A DNA stretch of 64,000 bases. It comes from Monodelphis domestica. Taxonomy: Eukaryota > Chordata > Mammalia > Didelphimorphia > Didelphidae. The stretch is from positions 341,339,513 through 341,403,512 of the forward strand of contig NC_077230.1 in assembly GCF_027887165.1 (NCBI RefSeq). Reading direction: 5' to 3'. Both the position numbers and the translations under genes were made by a program. The notes under the pieces were generated by a model. That model was not told where the DNA came from, did not search any database, and was given only the letters and a program-made list of their open reading frames with translations. This document shows positions 12,529 through 23,664 of this stretch, piece by piece (within the stretch, counting starts at the first letter, position 1; every line of letters starts with the position of its first letter).

Positions 12529-12742
12529 TTTTATTTTTTATTTTTTAACCCTTACCTTCTGTCTTGGAATCAATACTGTGTATTGGCTCCAGGGCAGAAG
12601 AGTGGTAGATAAGAGCTAGGCAATGGGGGTCAAGTGACTTGTCCAGGGTCACACAGCTGGGAAGTGTCTGAGGTCACATTTGAACCTAGGACCTCCCATC
12701 TCTAGGCCTGGCTCTCAATCCACTGAGCTACCCAGTTGCCCC
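12529..12742 (-). mobile_element. Type A SINE with perfect 15-bp target duplication
   Basis: The direct repeat ctagaagacatttta at 12514-12528 and 12743-12757 flanks a complete type A SINE in reverse: T-rich left end, accttctgtcttggaatcaa, the tgacttgtccagggtcacac core, and gagctacccagttgccc at the head. The perfect duplication suggests a comparatively recent insertion. Confidence 0.96.
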
Positions 12743-13044
12743 CTAGAAGACATTTTAGAAGGAAGAAGGGGGAGTTAGGGAAGGCTTCATGGAGAAAGTG
12801 GGTTCCAGATTAGTGGAAGGTAAATTCCCCAAGGGAATTTTTGTATTTCTGTGCCTAAATAGTAGACCCTTAAGAAATGATTATTGATTGAGTTGGACCA
12901 GGAAGAAAGGAGGAAGGAGAAGTCTATTCCATGCATTTTTGTATTTGGGGGGTAATAGTATGAGCAAAGACTCATGGGAGAAGGCAAATAGATCTAGAAG
13001 AGGGATGAAGAATTATACAGTTTAGCTAATGTATAAAGCAGGGG

Positions 13045-13420
13045 GTCTTAGTCTTTTTATTTTTAACCATGTCACAGACTCCTTTGACAGACTTAGAATA
13101 ACATTTTTAAAATACTTTAATGAGGGGCAGCTGGGTAGCCCAGTGGATTGAGAGCCAGGCCTAAAGATGAGAAGTTCTAGGTTCAAATCTTGCCTCAGAC
13201 ACTTTCTAGCTGGGTAACCCTGGGCAAGTCACTTAACCCCCATTGCCTAGCCCTTACCTCACTTCTGCCTTGGAACCAAAACTCAGTATTGATTCTAAGA
13301 TGGAAGGGGAAGGTCAAAAATGAAAAAAAATTGGATGAAATATTAAATTTGAGTTAAGAGGCTAATGAAAAGTTGTATTTTTCCCTCCAAGTACACTGTC
13401 TTTATCAAACAAGGGGTTAA
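13045..13420 (+). mobile_element. MITE-like element split by a type A SINE
   Basis: gggggtcttagtctttttat, cagactcctttgacagactt and aataacatttttaaaatact form the left part of the same MITE-like element as at 6690 and 25880. A plus-strand type A SINE (13124-13330; ggggcagctgggtagcccag to ttgattctaagatggaag plus an A-rich tail) interrupts it. tgaaatattaaatttgagtt resumes afterwards. Confidence 0.65.
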
Positions 13421-13439
13421 GAAAATAGTATAGGGGGGC

Positions 13440-14400
13440 CAAATATGACACAAAATTCAAAAGCAGATTGCAACCAGATTGTGCAGGGTCTTGTATTTCA
13501 AGATTAGGACTTTATTCCATTCACTAAGCATTTGTAAAGCCCCTGCTATCTGGCAGTGTTTGTGCTTATAAGACAATTCCTCCCTTCAGCAGGTAATGGG
13601 GAGCCAAGAATGTCTTTTGAGTAGAGGAATAATGCCATCATAGAATTGGGTCACACAGATTACTGGGAAGCATGTGAAGGATAGCTTGGAAAGGGGGGAA
13701 AAGGCAGGAAGAACATTTTGGGGACTAGCACAATGCTCTAGGGGAGATGCAGTCAAGGCCATGAACTAGGGTGGCTCTCCCTTTGGGAGGGAAGAGGGGA
13801 TGTGAGAAGAAGAAGGAGGTGAAAGAAATCTCCAAGATGGAAAAATAAGATTTGGCAAATGTCGTGTTGTGTGTATTTATGTGGGAAAAGAATTAGATTT
13901 AACTCCGGAGTGACAAGTCGCTAGGGTGGGTAGATGGCCATGTCATTGTCAGAAATTGAGAAACTGGGGGGAAGGTGGATTTTGGGGTCAGATGACAAAT
14001 TCCATTTTAGACAAGTTGAATCAGAGTGAAGATAAGCCCCCTAGATGGTGGGAGTCATCTCTCTATAAGGTTGGCCATTGGATCCATGATGGTGGATGCA
14101 GGCACCAAGGAAAGGACTGGAGAGATCCAAGGGAAGAACCTTTATGGGGACATTTGTGTTTGAAGGGAGAGAAGACTAGGAATTAGAAAAGAAGGAACAT
14201 TTAGAGAGATTGGAGAAAAAAAAGGTAAGAAAATACATGGACAAAGTAGGCAGGAGAGAAAATGATAACAAGGAGATGGTGGGATAAGGTCAAATGTCAT
14301 AGAAAAGTCAAGGATTATGAGGCGAGAAAAAAGGTAATTAAATTAGGTCATAAAGAGATCACTATAGACCTTGGAGAGATCAATGTTAGTAGAGAGAGGA
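13440..14400 (+). repeat. Ancient interspersed repeat, second copy
   Basis: cagattgtgcagggtcttgt, taatggggagccaagaatgt, gccatgaactagggtggct, gacaagttgaatcagagtga and tcatagaaaagtcaaggatt keep the order of the longer copy ending at 11850. Decayed, with no open frame worth calling. Confidence 0.6.
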
Positions 14401-14805
14401 GGATAGAACTCCTTGAGAGAAGGGACTGTCTGTGGCTGTTTTTGTATCCCTAGTGCTTTCATTTATTTATTTTATTTATTTATTTATTCATTCATTTGTT
14501 TTTTATGTATGTATTTGTTTATTCAATCATTCATTCATTTATTTATTCATTCATTTATTTTTAATTGAAAATTTTTAATTAATTAATTAATTTAGAATAT
14601 TTTTCCATGGTTCCATGATTCATGTTCTTTCCTTCCCCTTTTCTCATTCCCCCACCCATAACCAACATGCAATTCCATTGGGTTTTACATGTGCCATTGA
14701 TCAAGACCCATTTCCATATTATTGATAATTGCACTAGTATCCCAAGTGTGTTGAACAATGCTTGTCAGTTAATGGCACTTAATAAATGTTTGTTGACTGA
14801 ATGAC
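14401..14805 (+). mobile_element. L2 3' tail split by an L1 3' end
   Basis: The L2-type end ggactgtctgtggctgtttt tgtatccctagtgctt is cut near 14455 and resumes as ggcacttaataaatgtttgt at about 14775. Between lie TTTA/TTCA repeats (14459-14555) and an inverted L1 3' UTR (14560-14745; attccattgggttttacatg), the same L1 tail as at 20365 and 21450. Confidence 0.7.
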
Positions 14806-15129
14806 TGGGTGATGAGATGGTAAGGGAGGGGTGGGCTACAAACTACTTGCACTGGCTCAAAAGAGCTGAATGTTAAATTGTCAGCAGGACCATTTACACC
14901 ATGGAAATGAGCAAATGCTACAAATCAGGGTTTCATTGATTGTTATGTTTATTGTATAGACTTTAAAAAGTGATGGAAGAAATGTTACTAATATCAATTA
15001 AACTTTAAAAAGTGATGTGTGTACATTTTTTTTAATCTTCTGGAGAGTTAGTTGTTAAATATTTACCAGCACACCACTGAGTGGAGGTGCTGTGAGCCAA
15101 CTACTCTTCCTAGTTGCTTAACACATTTA
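14806..15129. other. Gene-free stretch
   Basis: AT-rich and unique-looking, with a short repeated ctttaaaaagtgatg at about 14960 and 15003. No feature supported. Confidence 0.5.
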
Positions 15130-15440
15130 TAGGCTGAATGAGAGCACTCTGGAGATAAGAGAGATGCACAGACAGTCAGAGACATAGAGACAAACACACG
15201 GAGAAACAGAGACAGAGAGAGGAGACACAGATGAACAGACAGAGACACAGAGACGAGACAGACAGAAGGAGAGAGGCAAGGACAGAGAGACACAGGCAGA
15301 CAAACAGATAAGAGACCCAGAGAGAAGAGGCAGAGACAGAAAGAAAAAGAGACAAAGACAGAGATATGGAGAGACAGAGATACAGAGACAGGGACAGAGA
15401 AAGACAGAGACAGACACAGAGAGAGACTGACAATGTGTGA
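15130..15440. repeat. (GACA)n/(GA)n microsatellite
   Basis: About 310 bp of interrupted GAGACA units. It yields three overlapping Ser/Leu/Cys-rich frames on the minus strand, all spurious. Confidence 0.95.
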
Positions 15441-15563
15441 GAGAAGAGATGATTGAGAGACTAAGGTTGGGGAAGAGAAGGGGGGGAATTTGAGGCTTTG
15501 GGAAGACATGATTAGTTCTAGCAAGTGTTGCAATTAAAATTATCCAGAGAGACTGATTTTTGA

Positions 15564-16070
15564 GTAGGTCAACAAATCTGGCAAAGAGATTTCCCAGGAA
15601 TCTATACAACCATCAGCTCACAGCAGTGGTCTGAGATCATTCAGCCCATTATGGAAGCACTCAGAGATGCCACCAGAAGGCAAGCCTTTGCACTGGTCTC
15701 TCAGGCTTACACCTCAATCGTCGCTGATGATTTTGCAACGTTTGTTGGACTTTGTGTGGAAGAAGCCATGAAAGGTGTCTTAGAGCAAGGCTGGCGAGCA
15801 GCCTCCATCACAAGGCTGGTGATGCCCAAGAAGCCAGGTTCCCTGGATGTTTCCTTTGAACAGATTTATTCCTTTATCAGAACCTGCTCCTGTTCCACTG
15901 ATCCCCAAGGAACAGCAGTTAGCCAGATTGATTGTCTGCATGGTTTTTCTTGAAAATTGATTTGTCTTTGTCGTCGTCTTTTTTGTTCAAGATCAAACCT
16001 GGAAATCCTGTGGCCATTTGGGAAAGCAACATTTTTATTGTGTTCTGTTAGGGTGAAGCACCCCAACATT
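15564..16070 (+). pseudogene. COPS8: COPS8 processed pseudogene (COP9 signalosome subunit 8)
   Basis: The translation [20 protein letters not shown] starting at 15564 and the following [21 protein letters not shown] match the C-terminal half of COP9 signalosome subunit 8, a PCI-domain component of the complex that removes NEDD8 from cullins. The match runs uninterrupted across what are several exons in the functional gene, so this is a retrocopy. An in-frame stop lies just upstream (15561-15563). A one-base insertion near 15864 shifts the frame, after which [20 protein letters not shown] continues to a stop at 15958-15960. Two codons are missing near [10 protein letters not shown]. The following ~110 bp look like COPS8 3' UTR. 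The N-terminal half is absent or unrecognisable. There is no reason to think it is translated. Confidence 0.93.
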
Positions 16071-16402
16071 ATTTATTAGAACATGGGATAAAATACATAT
16101 GTTAGTTACGTAAAATATGTTTATTGATTATATCAGGTTTATTGGTCAGGCCAACATCATAACTGATAAAGTGATACAAGTCTCCATGACTCTCTTGGGA
16201 TCAAGGATGCCCTGAGCTGGGTCAGGCAGCTTAATAAAAAGATTTTTAGGAGCTCATTATTCAGCCACTTCCTTGAACACTCCAAGATGTCTTTAATTGG
16301 TGATAGCTAATTAAGAGGTGGTCCATCAACCTATCCACTCCTCCTCATACCTACATCATGGAGAATGTGTGCCCAGGAAAAGAACCCTTGTCCCCTTTAA
16401 TT
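16071..16402. other. Gene-free stretch
   Basis: No exon or repeat recognised. The extent of the COPS8 3' UTR into this region is unclear. Confidence 0.5.
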
Positions 16403-16604
16403 ATTTTTTTTAAACCTTACCTTCCATCTTGGAATTAGTACTGGGTATTGGTTCCAAGGCAGAAGAGTGGTAAGGGCTAGGCAATGGGAGTCAAGGGACT
16501 TGCCCAGGGTCACACAGCTGGGAAGTGTCTGAGGCCAGATTTGAATCCAGAACTTCCCATCTCTAGGCCTGGCTCTTAATTCACTGAGCTACCCAGCTGC
16601 CCTT
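16403..16604 (-). mobile_element. Type A SINE
   Basis: In reverse: T-rich end, accttaccttccatcttgga, the gggacttgcccagggtcaca core, and gagctacccagctgccc. Flanks tttaatt/ttcaatt may be an eroded target duplication. Confidence 0.93.
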
Positions 16605-17554
16605 CAATTCTTAACCAGATTCTGTTAAAAAGGAAGAATTTTCTTGGGATTCCCAAGGACAAAGAAAATGCAAAAAGCAGCATCCTGGATAGTATCTCAG
16701 ACCCAAATACCAAACACAGGGACACACAGTAATTCTCCCTATTATGTAGGAATTAATACAGTATAGGAAAAATAACTTCTCACATAAGACTGAAGATTGT
16801 TTCTTCTGAGAGTGGAGGGAAAGAGGCATTGGGTGAGGATTGTGAAAGGACTTGGGGTCCCCAGTCCTCTTTCTCTCTGCCTGCCATCAAAGTTTGCCCA
16901 ATCATCCAATCATTCCAGTCCTATCCTCCAAAGAGTGTGTGTATGGGAAATCTTTGTCAGGGGGGTTTGAAGGGAATGCCCTTTAGAAGTCCTTCCAGGA
17001 AGAGCACTTTATGGGTCCGTGATGTTAAGTTTTTAAAGTCTAATGATCTAAGATTCTATGTTTTCAAGACTTTGGAATCTAAGACTCTGTTTTTAAGATC
17101 TGATTTCCTGAGAGTTTAGAACAACAATTCACTCAGGATATAAACACTTCGAATGCAAACAGAAGCCAATCCTTGGGATTGTACGTGCTCTGCACACACA
17201 AGTGCATGTCTACACATAGACCAAGGGTCAAATGATTCTATACTATATTGACTATAACACCCAGGGAGGGCAGAAGCCATTCACTCGTGTATACTTTATG
17301 ATGGCATATAAAGAAAAAGACATCTGGAATAAGTAATTTCTTTTAAGTAGAAAGACGAATTAAACAGGCTGGATTGTTTGCATAGTGACCTTTATATTGC
17401 TCTACTTACTTAGCTTTTCTTATATAGCTCATCTATATTTACCACATCTTATTTGTTCAGAACCATCATGAGTATTGGGTTCATGAGACTTTTATGGTCT
17501 CTTGTAAAGAAAGCATCATAAACAAAGATATTTGCGACAAGGAAGTAGAGAAGA
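16605..17554. other. Gene-free stretch, nothing recognised
   Basis: Unique-looking sequence. A short, loosely repeated 'ctaagattctatgt/ctaagactctgttt' pattern sits at 17030-17105. No open frame above 100 codons. Confidence 0.55.
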
Positions 17555-17735
17555 ATGAGCGTGGACGGAGGAGTCCTAGATTTGAGCCTTGGCTCTGCTA
17601 CTCTATTCTGCTTTCTGACTTTGAATAAGCCACTTTCCCTTTTGAGGGTCTCAGTTGACTCATACATAAAATGTAAGGGTTAGCCAATGCCCCCTCTAAG
17701 GCCCCTTTTCAGCTCTGACATTCTGTGCTCCAAGA
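17555..17735 (+). mobile_element. MIR-type SINE
   Basis: ggaggagtcctagatttgag, tttgaataagccactttccc and the 3' part ctaaggccccttttcagctc give a MIR in the plus direction. Confidence 0.75.
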
Positions 17736-17849
17736 TCATTTCCATCTTTTACCCTTTATATTCTCATGGGGAATAAGATTTGAGGTTGGCCCTGGAAAGA
17801 GGGTGGACTCATCTGAAAGACTGATCAGAGAAGAAATTCTCGACACTCT

Positions 17850-19025
17850 TCTCTCTAGAGTTCTGCAACACTACTCTATCCTGGTTCTCCCCTTACTTGT
17901 CCGACTCAACTCCTCAATACCCTTGCTAGATCCTCATCCATGTTCTACTAACAATGGGAGCCTTCCAGGGCTCTGTTCTGGGCTTTCTTCTCTTTTCCCC
18001 TTATACTATTTTACCTGGTGATTTCATCAACCTCCATGGATTTAATAATCTTTATGCTGATGATTCTTAAACCTTCTTATCCAGCCCTAACCTCTCTTCT
18101 AATCCCCAGACTTGACCTTCCAACTGTTTACTGGATACCTAAGACGGGATGTTCCACAGAATCTTAAACTCAACACATCCAAAACTAAATTATTTCCCCC
18201 CAATCCTTATGCCTTCCAAATTTCCCTTTTAAAATCTGTCATATCACCATCCTTTCAGTCCCATAGCTTCAAAAGGTGTCATCCTTGACTCCTTTCTTTC
18301 TCCTCCTCTGCCACCGATCATTTCCCCTCCATCCAATCTGTTGATAAGTCCTGTCTATTTTACCTCTGTGGCATCTTTCACACATGCCCCCTTCTGTCCC
18401 CTGATTTCTGTCACTTTGGGGCAGGTCCTCATTATTTCATACTTGGAAGTACAATGGCTTCTCGGTTTGTCTCCCCATTCCTTTCCACCCTCCACTCAAT
18501 TTGCCAAGTTGATCTCCTTAAAGGTGGAGATCTGGGTGTGGCTTCTCTCTGCCCCCATTAGCTTCCTATTACCTCCAGATTCAAATATAAATTTCTCTTG
18601 TTAGTATTAAAAAACTCTTCGTCACTTGGCCCCTTCTTCTCTTTCCAGTCATATCCCCTTCAATCCAACAACAATGGTCTCCTTTTGCTGTTCTATGGAC
18701 AAGACACCTCATTTCTCAGCTTTGGGCATCTTCTCTGACTGTCCCCCGAGCCTGGAATGTTCTCCCTTCTCTCCTCTTCCATCTCTTGGCTTCCTTCTAG
18801 TCCTATCTCAAATCCCATCTTCTGTAGAAAGCCTATCCAAACCCCTTTTTAAATTCTTGCACCTTCTCTTGGTCAATCATTTCTTATTTGTCCTGAACAT
18901 TGTTTGCTTATCGTCTCCTCCATTATCTGGGAGCTCCTTGACAGCAGGAACTGAGTTTGTTTTTTGCCTTTTGGGGGGGGATATCCCTTAATATTTAGCA
19001 CCGTAGAATATGCTTATTGATTGAC
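17850..19025 (+). mobile_element. L2 LINE, 3' half including part of the RT domain
   Basis: ggctctgttctgggctttct encodes the GSVLG-type motif and ctttatgctgatgattctt encodes LYADDS, the reverse-transcriptase active-site motif (about 18049-18067). The downstream order (ctcaacacatccaaaactaa, ttgactcctttctttctcct, gacaagacacctcatttctc, cctggaatgttctcccttct, cttgacagcaggaactgagt) follows the L2 3' region to its end at gaatatgcttattgattga. Many stops; long inactive. Three short frames over it are remnants. Confidence 0.88.
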
Positions 19026-19455
19026 TGGCTGGCCAGAAGTGACAGAGCACAACTTCTCCCTTTTTAATGAGCTAGGAAAAGCTTTGGTAAGATGAGAGAA
19101 GGAAGTCAAAGGAAATATGATAGAATTCTTTTGGGGTACACTGTAGTCTGGCATCTTATTTTTGGAGTGACTGTTGAGGCATAGGTGGGGAAGCTGGAAC
19201 TGGGGAGAAAATATGAACCAAAATGAAAGCAACTTCTCTTTGGAGAAGAGGGAGTGAGTTGAGGCCAGAGAGATGGGACTTCAGTGAGGAGCAGAGGACA
19301 GAGGAGAGTTATATCTCACAGAGGAGGATACTGAGGCCAGGAGAGGGAAAGGCCCTTGCTCAAAGTCATAAAGGCAGGAAATGACGAACCTAGGAAAAAG
19401 ATTTTGGCCTTCTCTCAGCAAGTCAGTCAGTTAATCAGCCCACAAGCTTTATTAA
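19026..19455. other. Gene-free stretch with a MIR core fragment
   Basis: A reversed MIR core is visible near 19310-19390 (gaggatactgaggccagga). Nothing else supported. Confidence 0.5.
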
Positions 19456-19680
19456 GCACTTACAGGCCTGGAGTCAGGACAACCTGGATTCAGATCCAGC
19501 CTCATATACTGAACTAGAAGGCCGATCCTGGCCAAGTCTCTTTAGTCTCTCTTTGCCTCAGTTTCCTCATCTGTTAAATGAGCCAGAGGGAGCCATGGCA
19601 AACCAATATTTCTGCCAAGAAAACCCCAGACCCAGTTGTGAAGAGTCAGACAGGACTGAAAGATGCCTGAACAACTTAAA
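19456..19680 (+). mobile_element. Type B SINE (RTE-tailed)
   Basis: ggcctggagtcaggacaacc, tttgcctcagtttcctcatc, ctgccaagaaaaccccagac and agagtcagacaggactgaaa give the full order. It is preceded by tttattaagcactt of an older repeat, its probable insertion site. Confidence 0.9.
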
Positions 19681-20129
19681 GGAGGATGGGGAAAGCTAGG
19701 AGGCAGAGGGGAGGGCCTACAGGGGGCCAGCCAGTGCAGACATTTCGTGGAGAGAGGAACTGCTGGGTGTGACAAAGAACAAAGACGCTGGGGGAGCTGG
19801 AGAGCAGGGAGGGGGCTCAAGGAGAATGTGGAGAAGCCAAATCAGATTTTATGTTTGATCCATGGGGAGCCCCAATGGCCTCCTTAGCAGTGGGGGTGAC
19901 AGGGCCAGGCTGGCCCCTTGGGAACATCTGTGTGATGACTAAGGGGGTAGGAGCTGGAGGGGGCCTCTGAGGAAGCAGGAAAGCCCCCCCACAGGTGATG
20001 GTGGTCATCAGGGAGAAATAATGAAGGCCTTTCAGAAGAGGGGGAGACCAGGGGAGGCCTTCAGAGCCTAAGTGTTGTTTTCGTAACTAATGCATAGAAC
20101 CACATCAGCAGGCAGCCAAATGGGGCCAT
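19681..20129. other. G-rich gene-free stretch
   Basis: Purine-rich, CpG-poor sequence. Open frames of 60-90 codons on both strands resemble no known protein. Confidence 0.5.
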
Positions 20130-20745
20130 TTGGTGTGCAAAAAAGAGCTTGGATCTTCCAGTTAAGTGACCTGGGCAAGTCTTGGCTCCAAGGCTTTGCT
20201 AGCTATGAAACCTGGGTCAAGACTTTTAATTTCCTTCACTCTCAGTTTTCTCTTCTATAAAATGGGAATTATGGCCTCAGTTTCCTTTTCTATAAAATGG
20301 GGATAATAGTCTGTTTCCTTTTCATACTCTCACTATTTACCTGTCTCTGTAGGGGAAAGCACTTAAAAAAAAAGTATATTTATTTAATTAATTAATTTAG
20401 AATATTTTCCCATGGTTACATGCTTTGTGTTTTTTCCCTCCTCTCTTCCCACCTCCCTCCCAGAGCCAATGAGCAATTCCACTGGGTTTTACATGTGTCA
20501 TTGATCAAGGCCTATTTTCATATTATTGATATTTGCACTAGGATGATTGTTTAAAGTCACCCAATAAAGTCACCCAAAGTCATCCCCAATCATATCCCCA
20601 CTGAACCAAGTGATCAAGCAGTTGCTTTTCTTCTGAGTTTCTACTCCCACAGTTCTTTCTCTGGATGTGAATAGCATTCTTTTGGGGAAGCACTTTTTAA
20701 ACCTTAAAGCCCTGTGGAAAAGTTGAGTTGAATTATTTAATGAAT
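20130..20745 (+). mobile_element. MIR-type SINE split by an L1 3' end
   Basis: gctagctatgaaacctgggt, ctataaaatgggaattatgg and the following near-repeat ctataaaatggggataatag form a MIR with a partly duplicated core. It is cut at 20364 by the L1 fragment and resumes with ttttaaaccttaaagccctg. Confidence 0.7.
20365..20683 (-). mobile_element. L1 LINE 3' UTR fragment with target duplication
   Basis: Inverted L1 3' end: A-rich left border, agaatattttcccatggtta, attccactgggttttacatg and caagtgatcaagcagttgct. It is flanked by ggggaaagcactt (20352-20364) and ggggaagcactt (20684-20695), an insertion-site duplication differing by one A. Only about 320 bp long, so strongly 5'-truncated. Confidence 0.88.
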
Positions 20746-20769
20746 GATCTAGAGTGGCAGAATGTTATA

Positions 20770-20930
20770 TATAGTCAGAGAGAACAATGGGCTTGGAGTC
20801 AGAGAACCTGAGTTCAAATCTCACCTTTTAGTGTGTTACTCCCTGGTAACTCTGGGCAAATCATTAGGCCTCTCTAAGCCTTTTCTGTGAAACTAGGCAG
20901 TTGGACTTTTCTGAGTTTCTTCTTGGTGTT
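20770..20930 (+). mobile_element. MIR-type SINE
   Basis: aatgggcttggagtcagaga, gagttcaaatctcacctttt and ctctgggcaaatcattaggc in the MIR order. Confidence 0.8.
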
Positions 20931-21227
20931 TAACTTAGGACCTCTGACCTCTGGGCATTTTGCCCAAGGAAACACATCCATTAGGGTAGAGAGAGGGCCA
21001 CATACAAGTTTCCTGACTCTAAGGCCAGGCCTCTTTCCTTTGGGAAAGAAGACGATAATATTTATGTCTGTTCCCTTATAACTATTGCCAGGTGTGGTTT
21101 TAGTAATAGAATGCTCATCTCTACCCTAGAAAAATGCCTTCTCTACTTTCTGACTAGCTATCCCACATTCCATCGTTAAAAGGTGGATCTTTTTGCATGA
21201 ATACACTATATTCTAATAGTCTATCAT
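20931..21227. other. Gene-free stretch
   Basis: No supported feature. Confidence 0.45.
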
Positions 21228-23657
21228 CCAAGGCCCTTCCAGCCCTGACACTGTGTTCTACATACCAAGGCCTCATTTAGCTCTGGAATTACAATCTACA
21301 TTCTAAGGCCTCTTCTAGCCTTGACACCATGTTCCACATTCTAATGCTCCTTCCAGCCTTGACACCATGTTTTACCATCTAAGGCTCCTTCCATCTCCAA
21401 CACCATGTTCTAAGGTTCCTTCCAGCTCTGACACTATATTCTACATTTTTTTATCAATACTTTTTTATTTGGTCAATTTCAAACATTATTCCTCCCTCTA
21501 TTCCTCCCTCCCCTCCCCCCACCCCTCCCATAGCCAATGTGCAATTCCACCGGGTATTACATGTGTCCTTGATCAGAACCTATTTCTATGTTATTGGTGT
21601 TTACACTAGGATGTTCATTTAGAGTCTACATCCCCAATCATATCCCCCTTGATCCTTGTGATCAAGCAGTTGTTTTTCTTCTGTGTTTTTACTCCCACAG
21701 TTTTTCCTCTGAATGTGGACAGTGTTTTTTCTCCTGTATCCCTCTGGGTTGTTCAGGATCACTGCATTGCCACTAATGGAAAAGTCCATTACATTCAATT
21801 ATACCACAGTGTATCAGTCTCTGTGTACAATGTTCTCCTGGTTCTGCTCCTCTCACTCTGCATCACTTCCTGGAGGTCGTTCCAGTTCACATGGTATTCC
21901 TCCAGTTCATTATTCCTTTTGGCACAATAGTATTCCATCACCAACATATACCACAATTTGTTCAGCCATTCCCCAATTGAAGGGCATCCCCTCATTTTCC
22001 AACTTTTTGCCACCACAAAGAGTGCAGCTATGAATATTCTTGTACACGTCTTTTTCCTTATTATCTCTTTGGGGTACAAACCCAGCAGTGCTCTGGCTGG
22101 ATCAAAGGGCAGACAGTCTTTTAGCACCTTTTGGGCACAGTTCCAAATTGCCTTCCAGAATGGTTGGATCAATTCACAACTTCACCAGCAGTGCATTAAT
22201 GTTCCAACTTTGCCACATCCCCTCCCGCATTCATTACTTTCCTTTGCTGTTATGTTAGCCAATCTGCTAGGTGTGAGGTGATACCTCAGAGTTGTTTTGA
22301 TTTGCATCTCTCTGATTATAAGAGATTTAGAATACTTTTTCAAATGGTTTTGATTTCTTTATCTGAGAACTGCCTATCCATGTCCCTTGCCCATTTATCA
22401 ATTGGAGAATGGCTTGATTTTTTGTACAATTGATTTAGCTCTTTGTAAATTTGAGTAATTAGACCTTTGTCAGAGGTTTTTGTTATGAAGAGTGTTTTCC
22501 AGTTTATTTCCCATCTGATTTTAGTTACATTGGTTTTGTTTGTACAAACCCTTTTTAATTTGATGTAATCAAAATTATTGATTTTGCATTTTGTGACTCT
22601 TTCTAAGTCTTGTTTGGTTTTAAAATCTTTCCCTTCCCAAAAGTCTGACATGTATACTATTCTGCGTTCACCTAATTTTCTTATAGTTTCCTTCTTTATG
22701 TTCAAGTCATTCACCCATTTTGAATTTATCTTGGTGTAGGGTGTGAGGTGTTGATCCAAACCTAATCTCTCCCACACTGTCTTCCAACTTTCCCAGCAGT
22801 TTTTATCAAATAGTGGGTTTTGGTCACAAAAGTTGGGATCTTTGGACTTATCATAGACTGTTTTGCTGAGGTCGCTTTCCCCCAGTCTATTCCACTGATC
22901 CTCCTTTCTGTCTCTCAGCCAGTACCAAATTGTTTTGATGACCACTGCTTTATAATATAGTTTGAGATCTGGTACTGCAAGTCCTCCTTCCTTTGCATTT
23001 TTTTTTCATTATTTCCCCGGATATCCTTGACCCTTTCTTCTTCCAAATGAACTTTGTTATGTTTTTTTTTTCTAATTCAGTAAAAAAGTTTTTTGGTAGT
23101 TCAATGGGTATGGCATTAAATAAATAGATAAGTTTGGGTAGGATGGTCATTTTTATTATGTTAGCTCGTCCTACCCATGAGCAGTTAATAGTTGTGTGGA
23201 GAGTTTTTTATAGTTGTGTTTATATAGTTCCTGTGTTTGTCTTGGCAGATAGATTCCTAAGTATTTTATATTGTCTCTGGTGACTTTAAATGGTATTTCT
23301 CTTTCTAATTCTTGCTGCTGAACTGGTTGGAGATATATAGAAATGCTGATGACTTATGCAGGTTTATTTTGTATCCTGCAACTTTGCTGAAGTTGTTGAT
23401 TATTTCGACTAGCTTTTTAGTTGATTCTCTAGGATTCGTTAAGTAGACCATCATGTCATCCGCAAAGAGTGATAGCTTGGTCTCCTCATTGCCAATTTTA
23501 ATACCTTCAATTTCTTTTTATTCTCTAATTACTACTCATATTCTACATTTTAAAGCTCCTTCCAACCCTGGCATCATGTTCTATGCTCCAAAGCCCTGAC
23601 ACCATGTTCTACATTCTAAAGCCCCTCACAGCTTGGGCATTGTGTTCTATGATCTAG
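21228..23657. repeat. ~38-bp minisatellite derived from a MIR-like tail, split by an L1
   Basis: About six units of the type ggc-tccttccagccttgacac-catgttctacattcta lie at 21228-21449, and about three more at 23538-23657, with the L1 between them. The unit resembles the MIR 3' segment 'cccttccagctctgacattct'. Units differ by 15-30 % by eye, so the array is old. Confidence 0.8.
21450..23537 (-). mobile_element. L1 LINE, 5'-truncated, ORF2 C-terminal third, 14-bp target duplication
   Basis: Perfect direct repeats atattctacatttt at 21436-21449 and 23538-23551 flank a 2.09 kb L1 on the minus strand. It starts inside the reverse-transcriptase domain: [20 protein letters not shown] holds the FADD active-site motif near 23455-23475. 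It continues through [15 protein letters not shown], then VIKTIWYWLRDRKEDQWNR (open for 201 codons, 22340-22945), and IQPFWKAIWN with MEYYCAKRNNELEEY (21795-22172). Frame is lost near an A run at about 23000 and again near 22335. The end is a 3' UTR and a poly-A tail (T run at 21444-21451). It is fairly young compared with neighbouring LINEs but not active. Confidence 0.95.
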
Positions 23658-23664
23658 AGTTTGC

